In this document: positions 38,851-48,377 of the stretch, in pieces | Layout: every line of letters starts with the position of its first letter | How positions within the stretch are numbered: position 1 is the first letter of the stretch | From: Syntrophomonas sp. | GTDB taxonomy: Bacteria > Bacillota > Syntrophomonadia > Syntrophomonadales > Syntrophomonadaceae | DNA: 64,000 nucleotides | Assembly: GCA_016841245.1 (NCBI GenBank) | Contig: JAENZN010000019.1 | Coordinates: forward strand, 1-64,000 | Direction of reading: 5' to 3' | Notes under the pieces: model-generated | Databases searched by the model: none | The model's input: the letters and a program-made list of their open reading frames with translations, nothing else | Told to the model about the DNA's origin: nothing | Translations under genes and position numbers: made by a program

Positions 38851-40173
38851 CTAGGTTAAATCATTATAAAGCTGTTCAGCTGGGTGAACCCGGATACGGT
38901 CAATTCGCATACCTTTCATTTTCACTACTTCCAGCTTGGTGCCGTCCACATATACCACATCTCCTTGATGGGGTTTCTTGCCGATTTTCTCTAAAACCAG
39001 ACCCGCTAGAGTGTTGTATTCTTCATTGTCTGATACGTTTAACTCCAGCTTTTCTATAACATCATCTATAATCATCCGACCGCTTACCAGCAGAGACCCA
39101 TCCTCTTCCAGCTCTAAGTCCGGGTCTTCGTTATCGAATTCATCTTGTATTTCTCCCACCAGTTCTTCCAGTACGTTTTCCAGGGTTACTATGCCGGCGA
39201 TATCCCCGTATTCGTCTATAACCAAGGCTAAATGTTGGTGATGGCGCTGGAACTCGGTCAGCATACGATCCAAAGTCATGCTTTCCGGTATAAAAAGGGC
39301 TTCACGTTTAATGTCACCGATGTTAGATACCTGATCTATATCCATATAGATCAGGTCTTTTATATTTACTACTCCTATTATCTGGTCCGGGTTGCCTTCA
39401 CAGAGGGGAAAGCGAGTATGGCCTGCTTCCCGGGCCCGTTGGATATTATCATGAACACTGACGGTGGTATCCAGGTATACCACTTCCGGGCGGGGCACCA
39501 TAATATCATAAGCCACCAGCCTTTCAAAGCGGAAAACATTCTGCAGCAGATCTTTTTCAACCTGTCTGATCTGCCCGTCATTGTAGCTGTCAGTAATGAT
39601 CATGCTTATTTCTTCTTCGGTATGGGTTAAAGACCCTTCGGTGTTGGGTTGAAAACCCATCCAGGTAACTACCCGGTTGGCAGAATTATTTAAAAGTGCT
39701 ACCAAAGGGTAAAAGATACGATAAAAAATTCGCATGGTAGGGGCGAGCTTAAGAGATACTGACTCTGCTCTCTGAATAGAAAACGTTTTTGGTGCCTGTT
39801 CCCCGAAGACCACATGCAAAAAGGTTATAAAGCTGAAAGCGATCACAAATGAAATAGAATTTACCAGGGTAGCTGATGTCAGGCCCCAGCTGAAAAACAG
39901 GGGCCGGATCAGGTCTGCTACGGCCGGCTCACCCAGCCATCCCAAGCCCAGGCTGGCCAGGGTTATTCCTAGCTGACTGACAGAGAGATAAGCATCTATA
40001 TTTTCTATGCATTCCTTTACCGCAAGGGCTTTTTTATTACCTTCCGCTATCAGCTGCGATATTCGGGTAGGCCGTACTTTTACAAATGCAAACTCTGCTG
40101 CCACAAACACCCCATTAAAAAGAATCAGGAGGAGGGCTCCTGATATTTTTATTATACTCATTAATAATTCCAT
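38851..40173 (-). CDS. CNNM/CorC-family membrane protein with CBS pair
   Basis: 440 residues: amino CNNM (DUF21) domain with about four membrane helices (LLLILFNGVFVAAEFAFVKVRP, then LAKSLGLGWLGEP-like region), two CBS domains (about 205-330; MVPRPEVVYLD, FPLCEGNPDQIIGVVNIKDL, HLALVIDEYGDIAGIVTLENVLEELVG in part), and the carboxy CorC/HlyC transporter-associated domain. This family is linked to Mg2+/Co2+ efflux or membrane homeostasis. Start: ATG after GGAAGGATG. Confidence 0.88.
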   Translation of the reverse strand: MELLMSIIKISGALLLILFNGVFVAAEFAFVKVRPTRISQLIAEGNKKALAVKECIENIDAYLSVSQLGITLASLGLGWLGEPAVADLIRPLFFSWGLTSATLVNSISFVIAFSFITFLHVVFGEQAPKTFSIQRAESVSLKLAPTMRIFYRIFYPLVALLNNSANRVVTWMGFQPNTEGSLTHTEEEISMIITDSYNDGQIRQVEKDLLQNVFRFERLVAYDIMVPRPEVVYLDTTVSVHDNIQRAREAGHTRFPLCEGNPDQIIGVVNIKDLIYMDIDQVSNIGDIKREALFIPESMTLDRMLTEFQRHHQHLALVIDEYGDIAGIVTLENVLEELVGEIQDEFDNEDPDLELEEDGSLLVSGRMIIDDVIEKLELNVSDNEEYNTLAGLVLEKIGKKPHQGDVVYVDGTKLEVVKMKGMRIDRIRVHPAEQLYNDLT

Positions 40174-40381
40174 TAAACTTCATCCTTCCAGGTTAACTTA
40201 ATGGCTAAGAGGCTGGATAAGCATAGTCTGCCCTTTGATGTTTAGAGTGATAACTAAGTTTAATATGTACCAGCTTAAAGGCTTGTAATCATAATATCAG
40301 ATTTTATGGGCTTATTTAACTATTTTCTCAATGAGTCAAGCATTCCTGTAAGCTAATTCTCAAATTAGTGAGATAGGGACT

Positions 40382-40457
40382 GCTTATGTTCTGGGCATAC
40401 TGTATACACAAAAACAATATATAAAAATCATGTTTTCCTGAGTTATAATTGTTGAAT
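40382..40457 (+). repeat. gdhA upstream direct repeat, copy 1
   Basis: 76 bases matching 40591-40666 at about 70 positions. Contains GCATACTGTATAC (40395-40407) and TTATAATTG near the end. No gene start follows this copy. Confidence 0.85.
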
Positions 40458-40590
40458 CATGATTTTTGTATGCCGCATTTTACTTTCCTAAACGTAAAAA
40501 TGATTAAATATCAAAAAAATATGCCCTCAAAGCATTTAGCAGCAAGGGCTTCGGGGTTTTCATTTTTAATTAAGGTGCAAAACTAACGGG

Positions 40591-40666
40591 GCTTATGTTC
40601 TGAGTATACTGTATACACAAAAACAATATACAAAAACCATGTTTTTCTGAGTTATAATTGTAGAAT
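40591..40666 (+). repeat. gdhA upstream direct repeat, copy 2 (probable active promoter)
   Basis: Second copy, 209 bp after the first. Contains GTATACTGTATAC (40604-40616) and a TATAAT (40653-40658) 41 bp before the gdhA ATG. No good -35 at 17 bp, suggesting activator dependence; the GTATAC pair is the candidate site. Confidence 0.7.
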
Positions 40667-40698
40667 AATAAATGATAATGACGAGGAGGCAGTTGTTA

Positions 40699-41985
40699 AT
40701 GGCAAGTAATTCTTACAATCCTTACGAAAACGCCCAGGCCCAATTTGATCGGGTAGCCAATATTATTGGTCTTGATGATGCGACCAGGTCTTTTCTCCGT
40801 CAACCTATGAAGGAGTATCACTTTACAATTCCTATCAAGATGGATGACGGAAGCACCAATGTTTATAATGGATATCGCATCCAACACAATGATGCCCGCG
40901 GGCCAGCCAAAGGGGGTATTCGCTTCCATCCGCAGGAGACCGTGGATACCATCAGGGCCTTATCCATGTGGATGACCTGGAAGTGCGCGGTGGTAGATAT
41001 TCCGCTAGGGGGCGGCAAAGGTGGCATAATATGTGACCCGCGTAATATGACCGATAATGAACAGGAAAGATTATGCCGTGGTTGGGTAAGAAAACTGGCT
41101 AAGGATGTCGGTCCATTAATAGATGTACCTGCTCCAGACGTCATGACTAACAGTAAACATATGCTGTGGATGCTGGATGAATTTGAACAGATTCACGGTG
41201 GTCGGTTCCCTGGGTTTATTACCGGCAAACCAGTAGGCATGGGAGGATCCCTGGGCCGGACCGAGGCGACCGGCTATGGATTGATTTATACCGTAAGGGA
41301 AGCTTTAAAGAGCCTAGGCATGAAAATCAAAGGTACCTCAGCCAGCATTCAGGGGTTTGGCAATGTTGCTCAGTATGCGGGTAGACTATATGAAGAACTG
41401 GGCGGAACTGTAGTATCTGTCTGTTGCTGGGATAATAAAGACAAAAAAGCATATACTTTCCTTAAGAAAAATGGGCTAGATATTGCTGCCCTGTTCAAGA
41501 TGACTGATTCATTTGGCAGCATTGATAAAGAGCAGGCACTTGATTTGGGAATGGAAATTCTTCCTCCAGATGCCTGGCTGGAACAGGATGTAGATATACT
41601 AATGCCTTCAGCCTTGGAAAATCAGATTACTCTGGAAAATGTGGACAAGATTAGCAAACAGGTTCTATTGATTGCAGAAGGCGCTAATGGTCCTATCAAT
41701 ACCGATGCTGACGAAAAACTCCGGAAAAGCGGCATGTTTGTTATTCCCGATTTTCTAGCTAATGCGGGTGGGGTAACCTGCAGCTATTTTGAACAGGTAC
41801 AATCCAATGCCAACTACTATTGGGAAAAGGAAGAAGTATTGAGAAAACTTGATTATCAGATGACTACCGCTTATAAAGCAGTTGAGGACACTGCCAAAAA
41901 GAATAAATTGTATATGCGCGATGCAGCCTATGTTATTTCCATAAATCGAGTAGCCCAGGCAGTCAAAATGAGAGGCTGGGTATAA
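40699..41985 (+). CDS. gdhA: Glutamate dehydrogenase
   Basis: Glu/Leu/Phe/Val dehydrogenase family; interconverts glutamate and 2-oxoglutarate plus ammonia. 428 residues: KGGIRFHP, the catalytic-lysine block PLGGGKGGIICDP, DVPAPDVMTN, nucleotide-binding IQGFGNVAQ (about 217), and PDFLANAGGVTCSYFE. The set matches GDH rather than leucine dehydrogenase. Start: ATG 40699 behind GAGGAGG. Upstream motifs are shared with glnA. The next gene starts 47 bp downstream on the same strand. Confidence 0.93.
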   Translation: MASNSYNPYENAQAQFDRVANIIGLDDATRSFLRQPMKEYHFTIPIKMDDGSTNVYNGYRIQHNDARGPAKGGIRFHPQETVDTIRALSMWMTWKCAVVDIPLGGGKGGIICDPRNMTDNEQERLCRGWVRKLAKDVGPLIDVPAPDVMTNSKHMLWMLDEFEQIHGGRFPGFITGKPVGMGGSLGRTEATGYGLIYTVREALKSLGMKIKGTSASIQGFGNVAQYAGRLYEELGGTVVSVCCWDNKDKKAYTFLKKNGLDIAALFKMTDSFGSIDKEQALDLGMEILPPDAWLEQDVDILMPSALENQITLENVDKISKQVLLIAEGANGPINTDADEKLRKSGMFVIPDFLANAGGVTCSYFEQVQSNANYYWEKEEVLRKLDYQMTTAYKAVEDTAKKNKLYMRDAAYVISINRVAQAVKMRGWV

Positions 41986-42032
41986 CGTTGGTTGGTGGAT
42001 ATACTCATTCGAAGCAATGATAGGGGTTTAAT

Positions 42033-45000
42033 ATGAACGATAAGGACTTATCCAATGAATATTTGCTTGACAGTCTAAAGGAAAGAGCCAAGGAGCTTAA
42101 TTGTCTTTACAAGGTTGATGAAATCTTAAATAATCGAAGATTGTCTCTTCCGGATATATTCAGGGAACTGGTGCGAATTATTCCTTCTGGTTGGCAGTTC
42201 CCTGAGGTATGTAAAGCAAGAATAATATATGACCACCAGAGTTATCAAACTAACGGCTTTCAAAGCTCGCCCTATTCAATTTACGCCAATATTAAGCGGG
42301 ATGACAAAGAGATAGGGCAAGTTGAGGTTGTCTATATTAGCGAAGTTGCCCGCAGCGCAGAAGGCTATTTTCTGGAGAAAGAGCTGAAGCTCATCAAGAC
42401 TATTGCAGATCGTATCGGACATACCATACTTCAGCGTGATGTTGAACCGGTTTTACGTGAATGGACGCTTAATAAAAGCCAAGGGCGAAGTACTGTCACT
42501 GAATGGATGTTGATTATTGACCTGGTCAGCAGAACCAATCAGCGCATGCTCCTGCACCTTTGCCGTAAAATGATAAATTATCTTTGTATGAGCGGAGTTA
42601 AGGAAGCGGAAGAAGTGCTCTGGGCTTTCAGCAATGACTCAAATAATTTCTTCGAACCAGGAGAGACCAACAGCCCCAGCGAAAGATTTGTTTTGGGGAA
42701 TATTGCTAGCATTCAGGAAAAAACGTATAAGATAGCATCTCATCACTTAAGCGACACTGAAATTTCGATTCGCTTGAAAAACTGGATTCAAGAAGAAAAG
42801 GTTTATCCGCTTATAAAGGCGGTAGATCGTTTGGACGCCTCAGTAAAAGAAATTGTCAAAGTAATTACACGCCGGAATTATTCCATCGGGGATACCAGCA
42901 TGAGCTACTCCCCGATGGGACACTGGCTGGTAGTTGCTTTGATTCAGCGTTTTCTATCCGATAATTATGATTATATTAATGTGGGTCGCCATCATATTGA
43001 GATTAGTGATTTCTACAAAATTGCCAGCCGTTTAATCTTTCCCGAAGGAAGTCATGGCAAAATCGGGGGGAAGGGCGCGGGACTATTTTTAGCGCAGCAG
43101 ATACTAGCCCGTGCCAGCGAAGATATACCTGCTCTACAAAATATCAAAGTCCCCAAAACCTGGTACATAACTACCGACGAGATTAAAGAATTCCTGTATT
43201 ACAATAATCTTGAGGAATTAAACACTCAGAAATATAAAGAAATGTTTGAAATACGAATAGACTACCCTAACATTATTCAGCTTCTAAAGAATTGTGATTT
43301 TCCGGAAGGAATTGTTAAGAGCCTTTCAATGGCACTGGATGATTTTGGGGATTCTCCGTTAATCGTAAGAAGTTCAAGCATTCTAGAAGATCAAATGGGA
43401 TCAGCATTCTCAGGCAAATATAAGAGCCTGTTTCTGCTTAATCAGGGTAGCAAACAACAGCGCTTGGAAGCACTTATGGATGCAATTGGAGAAGTATATG
43501 CTTCCCTCTATAGTCCTGACTCAATTCAATATCGTTCCGAGAGAAATATGTTGGATTCTAAGGAAGAAATGGGAATAATGATACAGGAAGTTGTCGGAAG
43601 CAAAATAGGACCTTATTTCATGCCACTTTTTGCCGGGGTAGCCTTCAGTAGCAATGAATTTCGCTGGTCACCACGGATTAAACGCGAAGATGGCCTGGTG
43701 CGACTAGTTATGGGGTTGGGAACCCGAGCAGTTGACCGGGTAGGAGATGATTTCCCAATATTGGTTTCTCCTGGGCAACCAGGTTTGCGGGTTAATATGA
43801 TTCCAGAGGAGGTTAAACGTTATTCTCCAAAGAAAATGGATGTACTGAATTTTGATCAGAATAGCTTTGATACCATTGATATTGCGGGCTTCCTCAGACA
43901 ATACGGACATGAAATTCCCAATATTCAACAAGTTGTATCTATTTATTGTTCGGACTATATTAAGAAACCTCTCGCCTTTGATATTGATTTTGAAAAAGAT
44001 GATCTGCTGGTCACTTTTGATGGGCTGTTTAACGATACGACCTTTATCAAGCAAATCAATATGATACAATCTATACTGGAAGATAAAATGGGAACGCCTG
44101 TCGATATAGAATTCGCTGTAGACGGGAATGACTTTTATCTGCTCCAATGCCGGCCTCAGAGTTTTCGTCCTGAAACCAGCCCAGCCGCTATTCCCAAAGA
44201 CCTGCCATCCAGCGACATTTTATTTTCTGCCCGGCGCTATATAATGAATGGCACGATTAATGATATCTCCCACATAGTCTATGTAAATCCCGAGGCTTAC
44301 GATGAATTGGATAAGCTGGATGACCTGCTCAAAGTTGGTAAAGCAATAGGTCTGCTTAATTTGATACTTCCCCGACAGCGCTTCGTACTGCTAGGACCTG
44401 GCCGTTGGGGTAGCCGAGGAGATATTAAACTGGGGGTACAGGTAAGTTATTCAGATATATACAATACCGCCGCTTTAATTGAGATTGCTCGCAAAAAATC
44501 GAATTATGTGCCGGAGCTTTCGTTCGGAACACATTTTTTTCAGGATCTGGTGGAATCAAATATTCGGTATCTGCCACTTTATCCAGATGACAAGGATGTC
44601 ATTTTTAATGAGATCTTTCTAAAGAAATCGCTCAATATATTGGAAATGCTACTCCCTGACCTGGCTTACTTGCAAGATGTCATCCGAGTTATAGACATTC
44701 CCGGAGTCCGTGGGGGAGACGTTATGCAAATATCTATGAACGCCGATTTAGATGAAGCTCTGGCCTATTTAACCAAGCCTTCGGGGGAAAACAGACTGGA
44801 CCACCTGAAGCCCAAGCAAATCGAGCAGGAACTTCAGCCTGGCAAGGTCTATGATGACCGATTTTGGCGCTGGCGGTATTATATGGCAGAACGGATTGCA
44901 GAAAGACTTGATATGGAATATTACGGTATCAATGGGATATATGTTTTCGGCAGCACTAATAACGGTTTGGCAGGACCCGGCAGCGACATTGATTTGCTTG

Positions 45001-45221
45001 TCCACTTCCATGGAAATGAGCAGCAACGCCAGGAATTACTGAGCTTCTTAAACGGCTGGAGTTCAAGTCTGGCAGAGATGAATTACTTGAAAACCGGTTA
45101 TGTATCAGAAGGCTTGCTGGATATCCACATAGTAACGGATGAAGATATTGCTCAAAACAATTCATTTGCTATGAAAATTGGCGCTATAACCGACCCCGCC
45201 GAGCCACTGAGACTGAAATAA
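42033..45221 (+). CDS. PEP/pyruvate-binding protein fused to a nucleotidyltransferase
   Basis: 1062 residues. Amino part (about 10-130) resembles a GAF sensor (LNCLYKVDEIL, IPSGWQFPEV, EKELKLIKTIADRIG). The middle (about 340-700) resembles the ATP-grasp domain of PEP synthase/PPDK (GKIGGKGAGLFLAQ, VRSSSILEDQMGSAFSGKY, then IEFAVDGNDFYLLQCRPQ). Next comes FVLLGPGRWGSRGDIKLG and ELSFGTHFFQDLVES. The carboxy end (about 963-1062) is a Pol-beta-type nucleotidyltransferase with FGSTNNGLAGPGSDIDLLV. The phosphohistidine and PEP domains of true PPDK are absent, so it is probably not a standard PEP synthase. Follows gdhA; may be co-expressed. Role unknown. Confidence 0.75.
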   Translation: MNDKDLSNEYLLDSLKERAKELNCLYKVDEILNNRRLSLPDIFRELVRIIPSGWQFPEVCKARIIYDHQSYQTNGFQSSPYSIYANIKRDDKEIGQVEVVYISEVARSAEGYFLEKELKLIKTIADRIGHTILQRDVEPVLREWTLNKSQGRSTVTEWMLIIDLVSRTNQRMLLHLCRKMINYLCMSGVKEAEEVLWAFSNDSNNFFEPGETNSPSERFVLGNIASIQEKTYKIASHHLSDTEISIRLKNWIQEEKVYPLIKAVDRLDASVKEIVKVITRRNYSIGDTSMSYSPMGHWLVVALIQRFLSDNYDYINVGRHHIEISDFYKIASRLIFPEGSHGKIGGKGAGLFLAQQILARASEDIPALQNIKVPKTWYITTDEIKEFLYYNNLEELNTQKYKEMFEIRIDYPNIIQLLKNCDFPEGIVKSLSMALDDFGDSPLIVRSSSILEDQMGSAFSGKYKSLFLLNQGSKQQRLEALMDAIGEVYASLYSPDSIQYRSERNMLDSKEEMGIMIQEVVGSKIGPYFMPLFAGVAFSSNEFRWSPRIKREDGLVRLVMGLGTRAVDRVGDDFPILVSPGQPGLRVNMIPEEVKRYSPKKMDVLNFDQNSFDTIDIAGFLRQYGHEIPNIQQVVSIYCSDYIKKPLAFDIDFEKDDLLVTFDGLFNDTTFIKQINMIQSILEDKMGTPVDIEFAVDGNDFYLLQCRPQSFRPETSPAAIPKDLPSSDILFSARRYIMNGTINDISHIVYVNPEAYDELDKLDDLLKVGKAIGLLNLILPRQRFVLLGPGRWGSRGDIKLGVQVSYSDIYNTAALIEIARKKSNYVPELSFGTHFFQDLVESNIRYLPLYPDDKDVIFNEIFLKKSLNILEMLLPDLAYLQDVIRVIDIPGVRGGDVMQISMNADLDEALAYLTKPSGENRLDHLKPKQIEQELQPGKVYDDRFWRWRYYMAERIAERLDMEYYGINGIYVFGSTNNGLAGPGSDIDLLVHFHGNEQQRQELLSFLNGWSSSLAEMNYLKTGYVSEGLLDIHIVTDEDIAQNNSFAMKIGAITDPAEPLRLK

Positions 45222-45364
45222 ACCAATAAACCAAGCATTCCTGTAATGAAGTAGAAGGGCTTTGAAAGAGAATAAAAATCCTGGTATAAAGAAGTAGCTG
45301 TCCTAGAGCAGATAAGTTGCACAAATGGGATCGTACTAAATCTAAATACCAGAAGGTCTGACCG

Positions 45365-45553
45365 ATGAAAAAGAAAACCATTAAAAAGCCGGTTACTGCC
45401 AAAACTCTAGTTGTAGGTATTGCCAAGTATACTCACTGGGTACAAATAATGCTAAATGGTGAGTTAGCAGGCAAAGCCTTCTCAGTTCATAATAGCAAAG
45501 AGAGTTTTGAAAACCTAGTAGAAACTATTAATATTTCGGACGCAGTCTGTTAA
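45365..45553 (+). pseudogene. IS110-family transposase amino-terminal remnant
   Basis: 62 residues matching the start of IS110 DEDD transposases: TLVVGI..AKYTHWVQIM and GKAFSVHNSKESFENLVE. The usual GIDIAK is shortened to GIAK, removing the first catalytic Asp. The rest of the roughly 400-residue protein is missing. Confidence 0.7.
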
Positions 45554-45856
45554 TCAGCTAATGAATGACCGGCTATAACATAAATCACGACCAACGGGAG
45601 TATAAATTGTCCCCCGGAGGGTTTCGAGGTGACAAAGTACTGTGCTCGCCTTCTCCCAAGCAATTAATATTATGTCAACAGTGAAAGTGGATTTAATTAT
45701 ATTATGCGCTGCGGAGCTATTTACCAAGAGATAATTGGCAGATATAGGAACCTTTCTCTGATTGCGGGTATATACATATATTACATATTAAATAACAAAG
45801 CGGTAGATATAGATAATATTACAAGTGATATATATTTTACCGGCAGGAGGGATGGC
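45554..45856. other. Gene-free stretch
   Basis: No credible gene. It includes CCCCCGGAGGG near 45613 and AT-rich sequence before the next gene; possibly more insertion-sequence debris. Reading continues in frame upstream of the next gene but without a ribosome site. Confidence 0.4.
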
Positions 45857-46207
45857 ATGAATTCGCTTATCAAATATACGAAAAGACCCAGGATAAGTCC
45901 GGAATTCTATAATAGTCCCTATACCTTCAGCTTCAAAGACTTGTTAGCCATATTTTTTACCCTGGGGTTCTTCTACGCCTGTTACAAGGCATTAACTCAA
46001 TCTCAAGCGTTAGAACTGGTTAAAACCATTGCTTACCTGATGGCAATAATACTGGGCGGATATTTTGGACATGAGATAACTGCGGCAATAATTCAGGAAA
46101 AATATAAGACCAACACGTCGGCTTATAGCAGTAATTACATCTATGAAGGCCAGTTGACAAATAACAAGCAGGAAAGTGGAGAATCGGGCAGTGAAGCTCA
46201 CATTTAA
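45857..46207 (+). CDS. Small membrane protein
   Basis: 116 residues, start ATG 45857 behind AGGAGGG (a longer frame from 45704 lacks such a site). Two hydrophobic stretches: LLAIFFTLGFFYACY and TIAYLMAIILGGYFGHEI. The tail is polar (Asn/Gln/Glu). Family unknown. It is convergent with the antiporter gene and shares a terminator-like hairpin with it. Confidence 0.65.
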   Translation: MNSLIKYTKRPRISPEFYNSPYTFSFKDLLAIFFTLGFFYACYKALTQSQALELVKTIAYLMAIILGGYFGHEITAAIIQEKYKTNTSAYSSNYIYEGQLTNNKQESGESGSEAHI

Positions 46208-46232
46208 CTTATTTTTAAGGCCGGCAGCAGGT

Positions 46233-46256
46233 GAGTCGAGGAAAGTTCCTTGACTC
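46233..46256. terminator. Hairpin between convergent genes
   Basis: GAGTCGAGGAA pairs with TTCCTTGACTC (one G-T) with a 2-nt loop, between converging stops. Confidence 0.5.
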
Positions 46257-47766
46257 ATTCATCCCGGGTTTTCTGATGGAGGGCATCCAGCTTATCGTCT
46301 ATCCTGGCACTTAGTACCTGTAAATCTCGATCATCGATCATGCCCCGGCGCACAGCTTCCTGCAGGGCGCTTTTCTCGGTCTGCAAAGCCTGGATGCGGG
46401 CCTTATTTTCCAGGTTCATACTTAAAATTATTTCGTTCTGGTTCATGGTTTCCAGAAGCTGTTCGATATCGTCCAGCCGATCACTATATTCTTTATACAG
46501 AACATCATAGCTGCTGGAAGATATTGATTTATTATTTCTTAAGCGCTGCAGTTCCTTGACCGCTGCTTCACCGGCCAGCAACTGGCTGACCAGGCGGCCA
46601 TATTCAGCCATCAGGCTGCCCTGGTTAGCCAGACCCAGGCTTCTGATCAAAGGCTTAATACTTAGGCCCTGTATCAGCAGGGAGAATAAGACTACCCCAA
46701 AGGTAATCAACAGCAGTTCGGAACGATACGGAAAATTGGTTCCCAATCCCAGTACCAGAGCCATGGGAATCGCACCTCGCAGTCCGCCCCAGAACAGCAC
46801 ATGCTGCCAGTTGAAAGGAATATCTCCTTTAAGTCTGTTTACCAGTGGGGACAAAAGGTATACAGCGGCTGCCCTTCCGACCAAAACCGCAAGGATAGCC
46901 AGTAATATGTCTGTTCCCCGTATAGACAAATCTATCAGGGCAACCTCAAAACCAACCAGTAAAAACACAACTGAATTGACCGCAAAAGCCAGATACTCCC
47001 AGAAAGAATTAACTGCCAGCCGGGTGGATGGTGACATACCGGTTCTCATACCATAGCTGCCCATCACCAGCCCGGCGGACACCACTGCTATTACTCCTGA
47101 TACATGCAGAGTCTCTGCGCTCAAGTATGCGCCAAACGCTGCTACGGTGGTCAGCATGATTTCAAACAAATGGTCGTTAAATTCCCGGGTCAATCGAGAG
47201 GCTGCAAAACCGATACCTCCGCCTACCAGTACTCCGCCCAAAACCACCATAAGAAACGATTGAATCCCACCCAACATGGAGATTTCCTGGCCGGAAGCAT
47301 AATTTACCAGCAGAGTAAATAGTACTATAGCCACCCCATCGTTGAACAGGCTTTCAGATTCCATAATCAGGGATAAACGCTTACCTACTCCTAATTCCCT
47401 GAAAATTGCAATGACCGATATTGGGTCGGTGGGAGATATCAACGCTCCAAATACCAGACCTACAGCCAGTGGGAGGTTAAGCAGCCAGGATACGGCATAC
47501 CCTACTACCAGAGCAGAGATCAGAGTTCCAGCCAGGGCAAAAATGCTAATAGGGAGAGCATTTTCTTTTAGAAGCCGGGCCCGAATGTTTATGGCCGATT
47601 CAAACAAAAGAGGGGGCAGAAAAACAGTAAACAAAATGTGCGGCTCCAGCTCTATTTGTGGCAGGACATGAAAAGGCGCGACGATTAAACCGGTAATAAC
47701 CAGGGCCAGAGCATAAGGTATTCTAATAAAACGTCCGATCATCGCCACCATAGTAGCTATGACCAT
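46255..47766 (-). CDS. Monovalent cation:proton antiporter, CPA1 (NhaP-like)
   Basis: 503 residues with about 11-12 membrane helices then a cytoplasmic helical tail (about 385-503). CPA1 hallmarks: RIPYALALVITGLIV, FLPPLLFESA, ISPTDPISVIAIFRELGVGKRLSLI, and ESESLFNDGVAIVLF with the ion-binding ND. Exchanges Na+ or K+ for H+. The start is uncertain: the frame stays open upstream to about 47833 (ATTFFWLM-like hydrophobic residues) without ATG/GTG/TTG, and CPA1 proteins usually have one more helix there. A rare start codon, a frameshift near 47835, or a truncated amino end are possible. Confidence 0.85.
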   Translation of the reverse strand: MVIATMVAMIGRFIRIPYALALVITGLIVAPFHVLPQIELEPHILFTVFLPPLLFESAINIRARLLKENALPISIFALAGTLISALVVGYAVSWLLNLPLAVGLVFGALISPTDPISVIAIFRELGVGKRLSLIMESESLFNDGVAIVLFTLLVNYASGQEISMLGGIQSFLMVVLGGVLVGGGIGFAASRLTREFNDHLFEIMLTTVAAFGAYLSAETLHVSGVIAVVSAGLVMGSYGMRTGMSPSTRLAVNSFWEYLAFAVNSVVFLLVGFEVALIDLSIRGTDILLAILAVLVGRAAAVYLLSPLVNRLKGDIPFNWQHVLFWGGLRGAIPMALVLGLGTNFPYRSELLLITFGVVLFSLLIQGLSIKPLIRSLGLANQGSLMAEYGRLVSQLLAGEAAVKELQRLRNNKSISSSSYDVLYKEYSDRLDDIEQLLETMNQNEIILSMNLENKARIQALQTEKSALQEAVRRGMIDDRDLQVLSARIDDKLDALHQKTRDE

Positions 47767-48024
47767 TAGCCAGAAGAAGGTTGTGAAATTAAAAGCACCA
47801 GTCTCAGCAATCGAGAAAATAAAAATATTGAGTCACTTCCCTATAATTTTGTATCGTTAATTATCCCATATCATTAATATACAGATAATACGGAAAAAAT
47901 GCGAGCATGGCAAGAGGCAGAGATGAAGCTTTGGTTTTATTGATTGGAAATAGAAAATACAGGTTTCTGCAATAATTAGAAAAAAGACGCGAGGTGCCAG
48001 TGTCCCGGTTGTGGAGAAATCAAA

Positions 48025-48246
48025 TTAGTTGTTCTTATTTTGGATATCATTAATTTTATTCAAATCTTTTTTTAAATCATTTATTGACTCCAAAATATAA
48101 AGTGTACAAGTTATGATTGTACCCAAAATAATGCATATAGCAATACAGGTGAAATCAGAAATACCTAGTAAATCTGTAATAACGCCCATAAAAATTAAAA
48201 AAACTAAGGATGCCAAAACTCCATATAAAAAATACGAGTACCGCAT
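48025..48246 (-). CDS. Small two-helix membrane protein
   Basis: 73 residues, start ATG 48246 behind a G-run ribosome site. Two hydrophobic segments (FLYGVLASLVFLIFMGVI and FTCIAICIILGTIITCTLYIL), then a short polar coiled tail (ESINDLKKDLNKIND). Unknown family. Confidence 0.55.
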   Translation of the reverse strand: MRYSYFLYGVLASLVFLIFMGVITDLLGISDFTCIAICIILGTIITCTLYILESINDLKKDLNKINDIQNKNN

Positions 48247-48377
48247 AGTTAGCCCCCCCCCTCTTGTAAAGCTATTACTCATCTTACCATATAAAAAGTC
48301 CTTTAAAAATATGGACTATTCATGAATAGTCATATTATTAATCTCACAAAATTCTACAAATGGTAAACGGAGGAGGG

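Noticed and set aside
38851-40173. Hemolysin C
   Set aside because: The HlyC label is historical; domain order CNNM-CBS-CorC indicates an ion-transport/homeostasis protein.
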